Assembly: GCA_049316985.1 (NCBI GenBank)
Contig: JBMOJB010000055.1
Span: 1 to 20,657, forward strand
Length of the DNA stretch: 20,657 bases
DNA from: CANHEE01 sp049316985
Lineage (GTDB): Bacteria > Bacteroidota > Bacteroidia > Chitinophagales > Saprospiraceae
Direction: 5' to 3'
The notes beneath the pieces were generated by a model. It saw only the letters and a program-made list of their open reading frames with translations, made no database searches and was not told the DNA's origin. Below are positions 6,875 through 14,619 of this stretch, piece by piece. The translations under genes were made by a program, and so were the position numbers. Each line of letters begins with the position of its first letter. The first letter of the stretch is position 1.

Positions 6875-7753
6875 ATGAAACCACTTTTTACAACCCTATT
6901 TTTTTTCCTATGCTTCGCTCTTTTTGCACAAGATGATATGTTGTCTTTACTTGGTGAAGAAAAAGTAGCCAATTTATCCACTGCTGCTTTTAAAACCAAC
7001 AGAGTCATAAATGGACACTCTATTGAAAATACTGCTAAGGGAGTAATGGATTTTAAAATTAACCACAGATTCGGGCCGCTAAATGGTGGTGCATACGAAT
7101 TGTTTGGAATAGATCAAGCCTTCGTTCGTTTCGGTTTCGATTATGGAATTACAGATCGATTGATGGTCGGGGTAGGCCGCAATAGCTATGAGAAAGTCTA
7201 CGACGGTTTTGTCAAATATAAAATTTTCAGGCAACAGTCGGGATTGAAAAATGTGCCTGTAAGTGTAAGTTATTTGGCAAATATGGATTTCAAAACAACC
7301 CGCTGGAATAATGTAGCTTTTGAAGGTAAACCATGGCTAAGAGCATATTATACGCATCAGCTATTAATCGCTAGAAAATTGAGTAGTTGGACTACGGTTC
7401 AAATAATGCCAACTTTGGTTCACAGAAATCTCGTCGCAACAAAATTAGAAAAAAACAATGTTTTTTTAGTAGGCGTTGCTGCAAGGCAAAAAATAACGAA
7501 GAGACTTGCTGTAAATGCGGAGTACACCTATGCTTTTCCAAATCAGTTGGCATTGGACATTGTGCCTACTTTATCACTTGGCGTCGACATTGAGACTGGT
7601 GGACATGTTTTTCAACTAATGTTTACCAATTCGAACGGTACCGATCACAGAAGCTTCTTGACGGAAGCAAATCAAAAGTGGTTGGATAGAGGAATGAGAT
7701 TTGGATTTAATGTTTCTCGTGTATTTACTATTGTAAAACCGAAGGAATTGTAA
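6875..7753 (+). CDS. DUF5777-family outer-membrane beta-barrel protein
   Basis: The 292-aa protein has a signal peptide (1-19, ending FALFAQ) and alternating amphipathic strands typical of a Bacteroidota outer-membrane barrel. The segment FKTNRVINGHSIENTAKGVM (39-58) followed by a RFGPLNGGAYELFGIDQA motif (66-83) and DYGITDRLMVGVGRN is what I know as the DUF5777 family. The C-terminus is a plain strand with no T9SS sorting tail. No biochemical function is established. Members often lie next to YceI and cytochrome c genes, as here. The gene ends the cassette and is followed by a strong hairpin terminator. Whether it is a pore, an assembly factor or a structural scaffold cannot be decided from sequence. 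Confidence 0.78.
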   Translation: MKPLFTTLFFFLCFALFAQDDMLSLLGEEKVANLSTAAFKTNRVINGHSIENTAKGVMDFKINHRFGPLNGGAYELFGIDQAFVRFGFDYGITDRLMVGVGRNSYEKVYDGFVKYKIFRQQSGLKNVPVSVSYLANMDFKTTRWNNVAFEGKPWLRAYYTHQLLIARKLSSWTTVQIMPTLVHRNLVATKLEKNNVFLVGVAARQKITKRLAVNAEYTYAFPNQLALDIVPTLSLGVDIETGGHVFQLMFTNSNGTDHRSFLTEANQKWLDRGMRFGFNVSRVFTIVKPKEL

Positions 7754-7784
7754 TTAACAATTATTTTAACATAATAATTTTAAG

Positions 7785-7822
7785 TGACGAAAGCAGTTTG
7801 AAACTGTTTTCGTCATTTTATT
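7785..7822 (+). terminator. Strong terminator closing the cytochrome/YceI/DUF5777 cassette
   Basis: TGACGAAAGCAGTTT (7785-7799) pairs with AAACTGTTTTCGTCA (7801-7815), a 31-nt near-perfect palindrome with one G-U pair, followed by a T-rich stretch (TTTTATTTC). It lies 31 bp past the DUF5777 stop codon. Confidence 0.85.
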
Positions 7823-7855
7823 TCAATCACTAAGGAGCAATTGATTTATTATATT

Positions 7856-7863
7856 TACATTTG
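7856..7863 (+). promoter_or_regulatory. Candidate -7 promoter element for the lipoprotein/DUF5723 pair
   Basis: TACATTTG matches TAnnTTTG exactly. It lies 71 bp before the chosen ATG at 7935 and just after the preceding terminator. This position upstream of the TTG at 7884 does not by itself decide the start codon. Confidence 0.45.
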
Positions 7864-7934
7864 TTTATTAGTACAGAAATGCTTTGCTAAGCAACATGCA
7901 TACTTCTATTCAAAGAATTCCAATAATTAATATT

Positions 7935-9470
7935 ATGAAAAATACACTCATTTTATTTGCTGCTTTTCTGGTCTTTTTGCTTCCAGGTTGCAAAATTCAA
8001 GAGGACATCAACGATTTGAAAAATGTTTACGGTCCGGAGCTTGCCTTGCCTCTTTTTTACAGTAAATTTACTATGCCCGATATTGTTGGGTCTAAAAATG
8101 CGTCTACTTTGATTATTGCGAAAGATGGAAGGATGAATCTATTTTATAAAAGTAATTTTACGGAACGAAAAGCAAGTGATATATTGAAAGTTTTTGGAAA
8201 TTCCATCATACCACTTAACTTTCAGGATTCCCTGACGTATTCCCGTGCTTTGTATTCCCAGGAAATGGTGATACAGAAAATTGATTATAAAAAAGGCACT
8301 ACGCTAGGGATGGGAGTACAGCTACTAACTCCTAATATTACTGACCCGATCAATTTGAAAATCTGGATTCCAACCTTGATAAAAGCTGGCAAACAGTTTG
8401 AACTTTCGTACAAGGGTGTGATACCAACATCAACTTTCCTGCCACTTGCCGTAGGAATTGATTTATTTGGTTATCGTTTAACGCCTTTTCCGGTGAATTC
8501 TGATTCTATCCAATTGCGTTACAGTGCATACACCAGTAAAGGAATTCCTGTTAAAATCAGTGTATTGGGGGCAGTTGCTAACCCGGCTTTTGATTATGTA
8601 GAAGGTTTTATGGCAAAACGCGATATCGAGATTGACAATGGAAGTGTAGATGTATCGATTTACAACCAGATTATTAAAGGAGATTTAAAGTTTTCAGAAC
8701 CGAAGATTTCGGTGCTGGTTGAGAATTCTTACGGTTATCCGATGCGCACGAAGGTCAATCTAGTAAAGGCGATATCCAAGAAAGGAGATACGATCTCGTT
8801 GGTGGCCAACAACCTCATTAATGATGGTTTTGATTTTCCCTATCCGGCTTTGAATGAGATAGGAGCTACAAAAAAACTTCGTTTTGATTTCACAAATTCC
8901 AATTCGAATATCAAGACCTTGCTTAATTCTGGACCCAATACAATTCTTTATAGTATAGATGCTGTAGCAAATCCGTTGAGTTTGAAAACGAACGGATTTA
9001 TGACCGATTCCACTACTCTAAAAATTGGATTAGAAGTTGATATTCCCTTACTGGGTTCGGCATCAAATTTTGAGGGGGGCGATACGATTCGAGATTTGAA
9101 TCTGATAGATCTTGAGAATGTTGAAGCGGCGGAATTCAAATTTGTTGCAACTAATGATCTGCCGGTGGGTATTACATTGGACTGCATTTTTTTGGATATT
9201 AACGGAAATATTTTAGATAAATTGACTCCGAATCCTTTTGTTCTGGTACAAGCTGCAAATGTAAATTCTAATGGTGATGTGATCAAAACAGCCCAAAGTG
9301 AAACATTTGTCCCGGTCAATGCAGATAAAATTGCTAAAATAAAGAATGCTAAGCAACTACTTCTTTTAGGTAATTTTTCAACTTATGATCAAGGAAAACA
9401 GGAGGTAAGGATACTTTCCACACAGCAAGTGAACCTTCGGTGTGGGTTAAAAATTATACCGAAAATTTAA
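7935..9470 (+). CDS. Large lipoprotein of unknown function
   Basis: I do not recognise a characterised family. The 511-aa product starts with MKNTLILFAAFLVFLLPGCK, a lipoprotein signal with lipobox LPGC (lipidated C19). The rest is rich in beta-strand-like alternation without membrane helices, without Cys motifs and without a T9SS sorting tail, which suggests several beta-sandwich domains on the periplasmic face or the cell surface. The open frame runs 17 codons further upstream to a TTG at 7884, but that extension would bury the signal peptide, so the ATG at 7935 is better. A DUF5723-like barrel gene follows 57 bp downstream. The pairing of a lipoprotein with a barrel resembles many Bacteroidota two-component outer-membrane units, but no substrate is suggested. 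Confidence 0.75.
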   Translation: MKNTLILFAAFLVFLLPGCKIQEDINDLKNVYGPELALPLFYSKFTMPDIVGSKNASTLIIAKDGRMNLFYKSNFTERKASDILKVFGNSIIPLNFQDSLTYSRALYSQEMVIQKIDYKKGTTLGMGVQLLTPNITDPINLKIWIPTLIKAGKQFELSYKGVIPTSTFLPLAVGIDLFGYRLTPFPVNSDSIQLRYSAYTSKGIPVKISVLGAVANPAFDYVEGFMAKRDIEIDNGSVDVSIYNQIIKGDLKFSEPKISVLVENSYGYPMRTKVNLVKAISKKGDTISLVANNLINDGFDFPYPALNEIGATKKLRFDFTNSNSNIKTLLNSGPNTILYSIDAVANPLSLKTNGFMTDSTTLKIGLEVDIPLLGSASNFEGGDTIRDLNLIDLENVEAAEFKFVATNDLPVGITLDCIFLDINGNILDKLTPNPFVLVQAANVNSNGDVIKTAQSETFVPVNADKIAKIKNAKQLLLLGNFSTYDQGKQEVRILSTQQVNLRCGLKIIPKI

Positions 9471-9527
9471 AATCAACTTGCTTTATTTTCATCATCCTTC
9501 AGCCTGGAATTACCTAACTTCACTAAT

Positions 9528-10802
9528 ATGAAAAAAACATTCTTAGCATTTTTCTTGCTTTCCTATCATATAGTTATTGCTCAGCTCAATCTGGGCGTTG
9601 TGGGCATGCCTTACTTACAACAACAAACTTCACTTGACCCTTCGTTTATCTCTGAACATCGTTTTGTCATCGGAGGAGATGCCGATCTTGGTGCTTACAA
9701 CTCTTTTGGAGGATTAAAAATAAAAAGTGGTAAGGTATCGGCAGTTCGTCCAGCTGATCCATCAGTTGTATATACCAGCGTCAACTGGAACCTCTTAAAT
9801 ATGGGAATAAGGGTAGGAAAGAACTCTTTTATTTCATTTTCAGAATCGATAAAGCAGTTTAATTACGGAAGCATTTCTGAAAATGGAATGGGAATGCTGA
9901 TTAATGGAAATGCGCCATATATCGGAGTAGATGTATTGGCTAATCCTAATATTCAAAGCCTTAGCTACAATGAGTTGAGCTTAGGTTTTGCGCATAAGTT
10001 CGGGAACTTACAAGTAGGTGCTCGCGGAAAGTACTGGAGTGGGATCACAGCGATTTCCACCGGGACAAATAATGAATTGTCGATTCTCACCGATAAGGAT
10101 GCTTATCAGCTGACACTGCGTTCGGATTACTCCCTTTTTACTGCACCCTCCTATGACGTAAATGGACTTTTGAATGGTGATAATAGTTTGTCGGGATTCA
10201 GATTTAGAGGTTCAGGTTTAGGACTCGATTTGGGTGCCAGATACAATGTATCATCCAAATTAAGTGTAGGTGCCAGTGTGATCGATCTTGGAAATATGAA
10301 ATGGGATGGACTTGAAAATACGAGCAAAGGAAAAGTTAGATACGAAGGTTTTGATGCTACTAAGGCATTTACAGATAGAGAAGATTTGGTGTTTGCAGTA
10401 AATCTAGATACATTGGTTAATCAACTTAAGTTTAGTGCAACCGATAATGTAAGTTTTAAAACTACTTTACCGACTACGTTTATATTGACAGGAACTTACA
10501 AGTTTGGGAAAAAACTTAGTACAACAGCCTTATACTCCTCAACATCCTATCAAAAAACCAATATGCACACTATTATGTTCAATGGTCAGTATCAGCTGTT
10601 CCGTTTTTTGAATCTTGGAATGAGCTATAGTTTAAGGAATTCGGCTAGTTTGCTGGGAGCGAACCTCACCTTAGGCAGCAGGGCGGTGCAGTTTTTTGTA
10701 ATGACCGACAATATTCCCGGGATTTTTAGACCTTTACAGACTTCGACATTGAATGCCAGAATGGGGCTTAATTTGAGATTTGGAAGGATGGAATTTAACT
10801 AA
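9528..10802 (+). CDS. DUF5723-like outer-membrane beta-barrel protein
   Basis: The 424-aa product has a signal peptide (1-19, MKKTFLAFFLLSYHIVIAQ). A barrel-type sequence follows: repeated short amphipathic strands, a glycine-rich LGLDLGARYNVSSKLSVGAS segment near the middle, and a C-terminal strand ending in RMGLNLRFGRMEFN. The opening after the signal (LNLGVVGMPYLQQQTSLDPS), with a polar extracellular-type passage, fits the DUF5723 family of Bacteroidota outer-membrane proteins. This is from memory of the family, not an alignment. Function is unknown. It is cotranscribed, I infer, with the lipoprotein immediately upstream, because no terminator or clear promoter lies in the 57-bp gap. A strong bidirectional terminator follows. 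Confidence 0.7.
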   Translation: MKKTFLAFFLLSYHIVIAQLNLGVVGMPYLQQQTSLDPSFISEHRFVIGGDADLGAYNSFGGLKIKSGKVSAVRPADPSVVYTSVNWNLLNMGIRVGKNSFISFSESIKQFNYGSISENGMGMLINGNAPYIGVDVLANPNIQSLSYNELSLGFAHKFGNLQVGARGKYWSGITAISTGTNNELSILTDKDAYQLTLRSDYSLFTAPSYDVNGLLNGDNSLSGFRFRGSGLGLDLGARYNVSSKLSVGASVIDLGNMKWDGLENTSKGKVRYEGFDATKAFTDREDLVFAVNLDTLVNQLKFSATDNVSFKTTLPTTFILTGTYKFGKKLSTTALYSSTSYQKTNMHTIMFNGQYQLFRFLNLGMSYSLRNSASLLGANLTLGSRAVQFFVMTDNIPGIFRPLQTSTLNARMGLNLRFGRMEFN

Positions 10803-10820
10803 ATCCTAAATGATAGTAGC

Positions 10821-10855
10821 AAAAAGCCACCAAATTACGCATTTGGTGGCTTTTT
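10821..10855. terminator. Bidirectional terminator between convergent genes
   Basis: AAAAAGCCACCAAAT (10821-10835) pairs perfectly with ATTTGGTGGCTTTTT (10841-10855) around the 5-nt loop TACGC. Both arms end in A/T tracts, so it can stop the plus-strand DUF5723 transcript and the minus-strand DUF4293 transcript. Confidence 0.93.
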
Positions 10856-10873
10856 GTTTATAAAAAAACTGAA

Positions 10874-11317
10874 TTATCTCAGTCTATCCATAGACTGCAC
10901 TTTTTTGTTGTCCTTTTGAATGTTGTATCTCGCCAACAGATAAAATACCGCTGCGAAAACAGGCATTCCTAGTCCAAACTGATCTTGTAGCGTTTGCCAA
11001 TTTGAAAGCGCCCAGCTGTCCCCTGCAAAGAATATAGCCATAAGACTAAATGCAATAAGTGAAAGCAATGAACCGAGCAGAGAAAGATTGCTCTGCAGTT
11101 TTCTATTTTTATAAAAGAATAAAGTAGTTATAGCCAACAAGCCTATCAATGCAAATATCGCAAGTAAAGCCATATTATCAAAAACTGAATAAATGCCGTC
11201 ATTGAATAGACTTGAACTGGTTTCAGATTGAACTGAAGAAGCAAAAGGCAATTTGAAGACTGCGAATGAAGCTATAGAAGCTAGAAATAAGTAGATCGAC
11301 TGAATTCTTTGGATCAT
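10874..11317 (-). CDS. DUF4293-family membrane protein
   Basis: The 147-aa product opens MIQRIQSIYLFLASIASFAV, the typical N-terminus of the Bacteroidota-specific DUF4293 family. It has four hydrophobic segments (about 5-22, 48-68, 78-98 and 118-131), so it is an inner-membrane protein with both ends probably in the cytoplasm. The open frame extends upstream to an ATG at 11356, but that start would lie before the -7 motif at 11332-11339, and the extra 13 residues do not belong to the family, so I use the ATG at 11317. Function is unknown. It is transcribed alone, divergent from osmC. Confidence 0.85.
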   Translation of the reverse strand: MIQRIQSIYLFLASIASFAVFKLPFASSVQSETSSSLFNDGIYSVFDNMALLAIFALIGLLAITTLFFYKNRKLQSNLSLLGSLLSLIAFSLMAIFFAGDSWALSNWQTLQDQFGLGMPVFAAVFYLLARYNIQKDNKKVQSMDRLR

Positions 11318-11331
11318 TTTTCTATTTTTGG

Positions 11332-11339
11332 CAAAGATA
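11332..11339 (-). promoter_or_regulatory. -7 promoter element for the DUF4293 gene
   Basis: Reads TATCTTTG on the minus strand, an exact TAnnTTTG match. It ends 14 nt before the ATG at 11317, so the 5' leader would be less than about 10 nt. It forms a divergent pair with the identical octamer at 11400-11407. Confidence 0.55.
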
Positions 11340-11399
11340 ATAATTGGATCGAACAATTGAAATATTTAGTAGCCGGATGCTTTTTTTCTAATCAATTCC

Positions 11400-11407
11400 T
11401 ATCTTTG
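11400..11407 (+). promoter_or_regulatory. -7 promoter element for osmC
   Basis: TATCTTTG, an exact TAnnTTTG match, ends 13 nt before the osmC ATG at 11421 and implies a very short leader. No TTG is suitably spaced upstream for a -33 element. Confidence 0.55.
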
Positions 11408-11420
11408 TTAAAAAAGATAT

Positions 11421-11855
11421 ATGTCTAAAAAAAAATTGCTTGTTTCGCTGGATAGAAAAAGTGGTGATTTTCATTTTGAGGGTTTGGGTGCTGATAAAAT
11501 AGCTGTGCCAATCGATGCAGCTGCCGCAATAGGTGGTACTAATTTAGGCGCAAGGCCCATGGAGCTCTTATTGATGGGCTTGGGCGGATGCTCAGCGATT
11601 GATGTGGTAATGATTTTGAAAAAATCTAAACAAGTTATTGAAGATCTAAAGATTACCATTGAAGGTGAGCGAGATGCAGATGCTATTCCGGCTCCTTTTG
11701 AGAAAATCCACCTCAAGTTTTTTTTTAAGGGAGATATCAAAGTCTCTAAAATTGAAGAAGCTATAAGGCTTTCGATGGAAAAATATTGTTCAGCAGTAGT
11801 GATGTTGTCTAAAACTGCAGAAATAAGCTGGAGTTATGAGTTAGAAAAGGTTTAG
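11421..11855 (+). CDS. OsmC-family peroxiredoxin-like protein
   Basis: The 144-aa cytosolic protein belongs to the OsmC/Ohr fold, whose characterised members reduce organic hydroperoxides through a Cys pair. The first Cys lies in LMGLGGCSAIDVV (C57) and the second in EKYCSAVVML (C123), at the positions expected for the peroxidatic and resolving residues. The ARPMELLLMGLGGCS block (45-58) is characteristic of the YhfA-like OsmC subgroup, whose physiological substrate is not established. The start is set by the ATG just downstream of the -7 motif. Its stop codon TAG ends at 11855, and that G is also the first base of the repeat array that follows. The VOC gene lies downstream in the same direction. 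Confidence 0.9.
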   Translation: MSKKKLLVSLDRKSGDFHFEGLGADKIAVPIDAAAAIGGTNLGARPMELLLMGLGGCSAIDVVMILKKSKQVIEDLKITIEGERDADAIPAPFEKIHLKFFFKGDIKVSKIEEAIRLSMEKYCSAVVMLSKTAEISWSYELEKV

Positions 11856-11930
11856 TGCTTCGCACGTTTGATGTGCTTCGCACGGTTTGTTGTGCTTCGC
11901 ACGGTTTGTTGTGCTTCGCATGGTTTGATA
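11855..11930. repeat. Tandem array, four copies of a ~19-bp GTGCTTCGCAC unit
   Basis: Copies begin at 11855, 11873, 11892 and 11911. The two central copies are identical (GTGCTTCGCACGGTTTGTT); the first is one base shorter and varies after the core, and the last has GCAT for GCAC. Each core is a tiny hairpin, GTGC-TTC-GCAC. The array fills most of the gap between the osmC stop and the VOC start, overlapping the stop codon by one base. The GCTTCGC heptamer is shared with the array at 1-56. Confidence 0.92.
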
Positions 11931-11950
11931 AATTTTTAGCAATTATAGAA

Positions 11951-12370
11951 ATGAAAAGGGTAACGGCAATTGGTGGAATTTTTATGAAATGTGAAAATCC
12001 TGATGCGCAGCGAGAATGGTATCGCAGCCACCTTGGGTTGAATACCGATCAATATGGGACCTCATTTGAATGGAGAAAGGCAGATAATCCTGAGCAAAAA
12101 GGATTTAATGTATGGAGTACTTTCAGCAAGGAAAGTGATTATTTTTCTCCAAGTAAGAAGGAGTATATGTTAAATTTTAGAGTTGAGAATCTAGCCTGGC
12201 TACTAGATCAATTAAAGCAAGAGGGTATTCAGCTTATTGGTGAAATCGAAGTATTCGAATACGGCAAATTTGCGCATATTGTGGATCCTGAAGGTACAAA
12301 AATCGAACTTTGGGAGGCGAACGATATCGAATATGAAAAAATTTTAAGTCCCGGCGGTATCACGAAATAA
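11951..12370 (+). CDS. VOC-family (glyoxalase/bleomycin-resistance fold) protein
   Basis: The 139-aa protein has two beta-alpha-beta-beta-beta modules of the vicinal oxygen chelate fold. The first opens with VTAIGGIFMKCENPDAQREW (4-23) and YRSHLGL (24-30), the second has NFRVENLAWLLDQLKQEGIQ (75-94) and ends with FAHIVDPEGTKIELWEAND (108-126). The DPEGTKIELWE segment carries the usual late metal-ligand Glu. The fold covers lyases, dioxygenases and antibiotic-binding proteins, and no specific reaction can be assigned. The open frame extends upstream through the tandem repeat array to a GTG at 11855, but that part translates to low-complexity repeat sequence, so the ATG at 11951 is the real start. 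It may be cotranscribed with osmC. Confidence 0.85.
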   Translation: MKRVTAIGGIFMKCENPDAQREWYRSHLGLNTDQYGTSFEWRKADNPEQKGFNVWSTFSKESDYFSPSKKEYMLNFRVENLAWLLDQLKQEGIQLIGEIEVFEYGKFAHIVDPEGTKIELWEANDIEYEKILSPGGITK

Positions 12371-12456
12371 ATTATCCTTGCTGGATGGATCTGATGCTTT
12401 AAAATCTTCAATTGTCATTATGATGTGGTAGTTCTGGCAGTTTAGGTATATATTTA

Positions 12457-12487
12457 AAAAAGGGCAGCCACCATGGCTGCCCTTTTT
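12457..12487. terminator. Bidirectional terminator between VOC and OmpA genes
   Basis: AAAAAGGGCAGCCA (12457-12470) pairs perfectly with TGGCTGCCCTTTTT (12474-12487) around a 3-nt loop. It lies between convergent genes, 3 bp beyond the end of the minus-strand OmpA gene, and both arms end in A/T tracts. Confidence 0.93.
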
Positions 12488-12489
12488 AT

Positions 12490-14544
12490 CTAGTTATCAC
12501 CTTTTATTACTTCCAGATCTTCTGTTTCGAAGCGTAGAATTTTGATTTCGGTACGGCGATTTTTTTGATGTTCTTCTTCAGAACACGTTACACCATCTAC
12601 GCAAGTATTTACCGGTTTTGATTCACCATATCCTCGTGCAATCATTCTTCGTGCTGCTACTCCTCTGGAAATGAGGTATTTGGTCGCTTCTTCGGCACGT
12701 TGTTGGGATAATTTTTCATTGCTTTCAGCTTTGCCTCGGCAGTCAGTATGCGAACTAAGCTCCAATTCGATCGTCGGATATTTGAGCATTACTTCGGCTA
12801 ATCTGTCTAGTCCGGGCGTGGCTTCGGAACGAATATCGTATTTGTTATAATCGTAGTAAATATCGTTGATTGTTATTGTCTTGCCCTTCTTAATTATTTT
12901 TCCATCAAAAATTGGCGTATTGTTTTTCAACAGATTGATATGGTAATTTGGGTTTCGAATCAATTCGTTTCCCTCAATACTTACAATTGAGGTTTCATAT
13001 CCATCATTTTCGACTTTAAAAGTATAAGTCGATAAAGGATCAATTTCTATTTCGAATTGATTTTTTTGGGCGGAAATAATTTGTTCTTGTTTTTGATGTA
13101 TAGTTACTAAAGGTAAAATGAGTGGAGCTTCGCTGTATGCATCCAAAACCTCGATTTTTACCTTTTGAGTTTTCGGTTTTATATTTGTTCCGCAGTCTTT
13201 TTTTAGTTTTTCTGCTAATTCTTGGTTCAGCACTCTAAGTTTGTCCTTTTCCAGCTCAAGTTCTTTTTCTTTAATTCTCAATTCTTCCATTTTTTGGGCC
13301 AGTGATTTCTCTTTTTCAGTTACATCTTCAGGAATATTTTTCCACTGATAAATGTCGTCATCACCACCTAATCCGCCTTTTCGGCTGGAGCTCAGGTACC
13401 CTTTTTCCTTATTCAATTCCACATACGAAAAGTCATCGAACGAAGAGTTAATGGGTGCGCCCATATTAGAAATTTTTTGGCCATCGTATTTGAATACATC
13501 GAGTCCACCTAATCCTTTGTGCCCATTGGAGGAGTAAAACAATTCATTTTCTGAATTGACAAATGGGAAAATTTCATTGCCTGTCGTATTGATAGTTGCC
13601 AGATTTTTGGGTGCAGACCATTCATTGTCTTTCCAATCTGAACGCCAGATATCCATGCCTCCTTTCCCTCCAGGTCGATCAGACGCAAAATAAAGGCTGT
13701 TGCCATTGGCTGAAAGGGTAGGGTGTGCTGATGAGAAATTTTCAATATTTACGCTTAATTTTTTGGGTTCAGTCCAGACCCCGGATTTCTTCGTTGTAGA
13801 ATAAAGGTTCAGGTTTCGGATTCCACTATCCTCTCTGTAGGCCGATGAGCGGGTGAAGTACATGGTATTTCTGTCCTTGTTGAAACATGCAGTACCATCG
13901 TGAAATTTCTGATTGGTTTCACCAAGTATGGGTACGATTTGAGCAGCCTTGTTACCGGAAAGGACAGCAAAGTAGATATCGGAATATCCTTTTCCCGTCC
14001 AATTGTCCTTACACTTTTGATTGTCTCCTCTGCTTGAGGTAAAGACAATCCCACCATTGTATGGAATAGCTGAAAAGTCTGACTGATCCGTATTTATTCC
14101 CTCTAATGGATCTACTTTTATGTTTTTATGCTGCAACTTGCTTATTTCTGAGCAGTCTTCAATGAAACTTGTATTTTCGGCAGTGGTGCCCGCTTCAGTT
14201 TTGTATTGATTGTACCAGGAAATGGCATCAGTACAATCACCGCTGGCTAGTAGACATTGCGCATAATTTAGCTTGTCTTCGGCAGTGGATTGTGTGTTAA
14301 TCAATTGTTTGAAGTATGTAGCTGCAGTAGCATACTCGCCATTCTTGAGGTATGCATTTGCAATTTGACGCAGATTTTTACTATCAGCCGGTATACCAGC
14401 TTTTTTGTAGGTTTCAACTGCATTCATGTAGCCTAGATTCTGGTATTTTTTTTCAGCTTTGGCTATACTTTGAGCCTTGGCTGCATTAGACAACAAGACG
14501 AAGGAATAAAATAGAATTGCAGAATATTTGAAAATGTATTTCAT
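12490..14544 (-). CDS. PorE-like periplasmic protein: TPR, beta-propeller, regulatory fold, OmpA domain
   Basis: The 684-aa product has a cleavable signal peptide (1-25, ending AAKAQ) with no lipobox. Domains in order: TPR-like helices (27-135); a PD40/WD40-type beta-propeller (about 155-400), with blades marked by SLYFASDRPGGKGGMDIW and similar repeats; a charged helical linker, probably coiled coil (405-450); a carboxypeptidase-regulatory-like beta-sandwich (460-540); and an OmpA C-terminal peptidoglycan-binding domain (555-672). That last domain has the expected D601 in SSHTDCRG and R664 in NRRTEI. This is the architecture of PorE of the type IX system. Here it follows the CHU_C cargo and PorP/SprF genes, so it probably anchors that outer-membrane unit to the cell wall. 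It may be a paralogue rather than the core T9SS PorE, which is itself a lipoprotein. Confidence 0.88.
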   Translation of the reverse strand: MKYIFKYSAILFYSFVLLSNAAKAQSIAKAEKKYQNLGYMNAVETYKKAGIPADSKNLRQIANAYLKNGEYATAATYFKQLINTQSTAEDKLNYAQCLLASGDCTDAISWYNQYKTEAGTTAENTSFIEDCSEISKLQHKNIKVDPLEGINTDQSDFSAIPYNGGIVFTSSRGDNQKCKDNWTGKGYSDIYFAVLSGNKAAQIVPILGETNQKFHDGTACFNKDRNTMYFTRSSAYREDSGIRNLNLYSTTKKSGVWTEPKKLSVNIENFSSAHPTLSANGNSLYFASDRPGGKGGMDIWRSDWKDNEWSAPKNLATINTTGNEIFPFVNSENELFYSSNGHKGLGGLDVFKYDGQKISNMGAPINSSFDDFSYVELNKEKGYLSSSRKGGLGGDDDIYQWKNIPEDVTEKEKSLAQKMEELRIKEKELELEKDKLRVLNQELAEKLKKDCGTNIKPKTQKVKIEVLDAYSEAPLILPLVTIHQKQEQIISAQKNQFEIEIDPLSTYTFKVENDGYETSIVSIEGNELIRNPNYHINLLKNNTPIFDGKIIKKGKTITINDIYYDYNKYDIRSEATPGLDRLAEVMLKYPTIELELSSHTDCRGKAESNEKLSQQRAEEATKYLISRGVAARRMIARGYGESKPVNTCVDGVTCSEEEHQKNRRTEIKILRFETEDLEVIKGDN

Positions 14545-14619
14545 TGTATTTGGATTGTTGAATTAATTACTGAATTAGTAGTAATTGCCTGATTTTTTTA
14601 AATTAATATTGTTCTTCTT

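Noticed and set aside
11855..11950. N-terminal extension of the VOC protein starting at a GTG
   Set aside because: It only translates the tandem repeat array; the VOC fold begins at the ATG at 11951.
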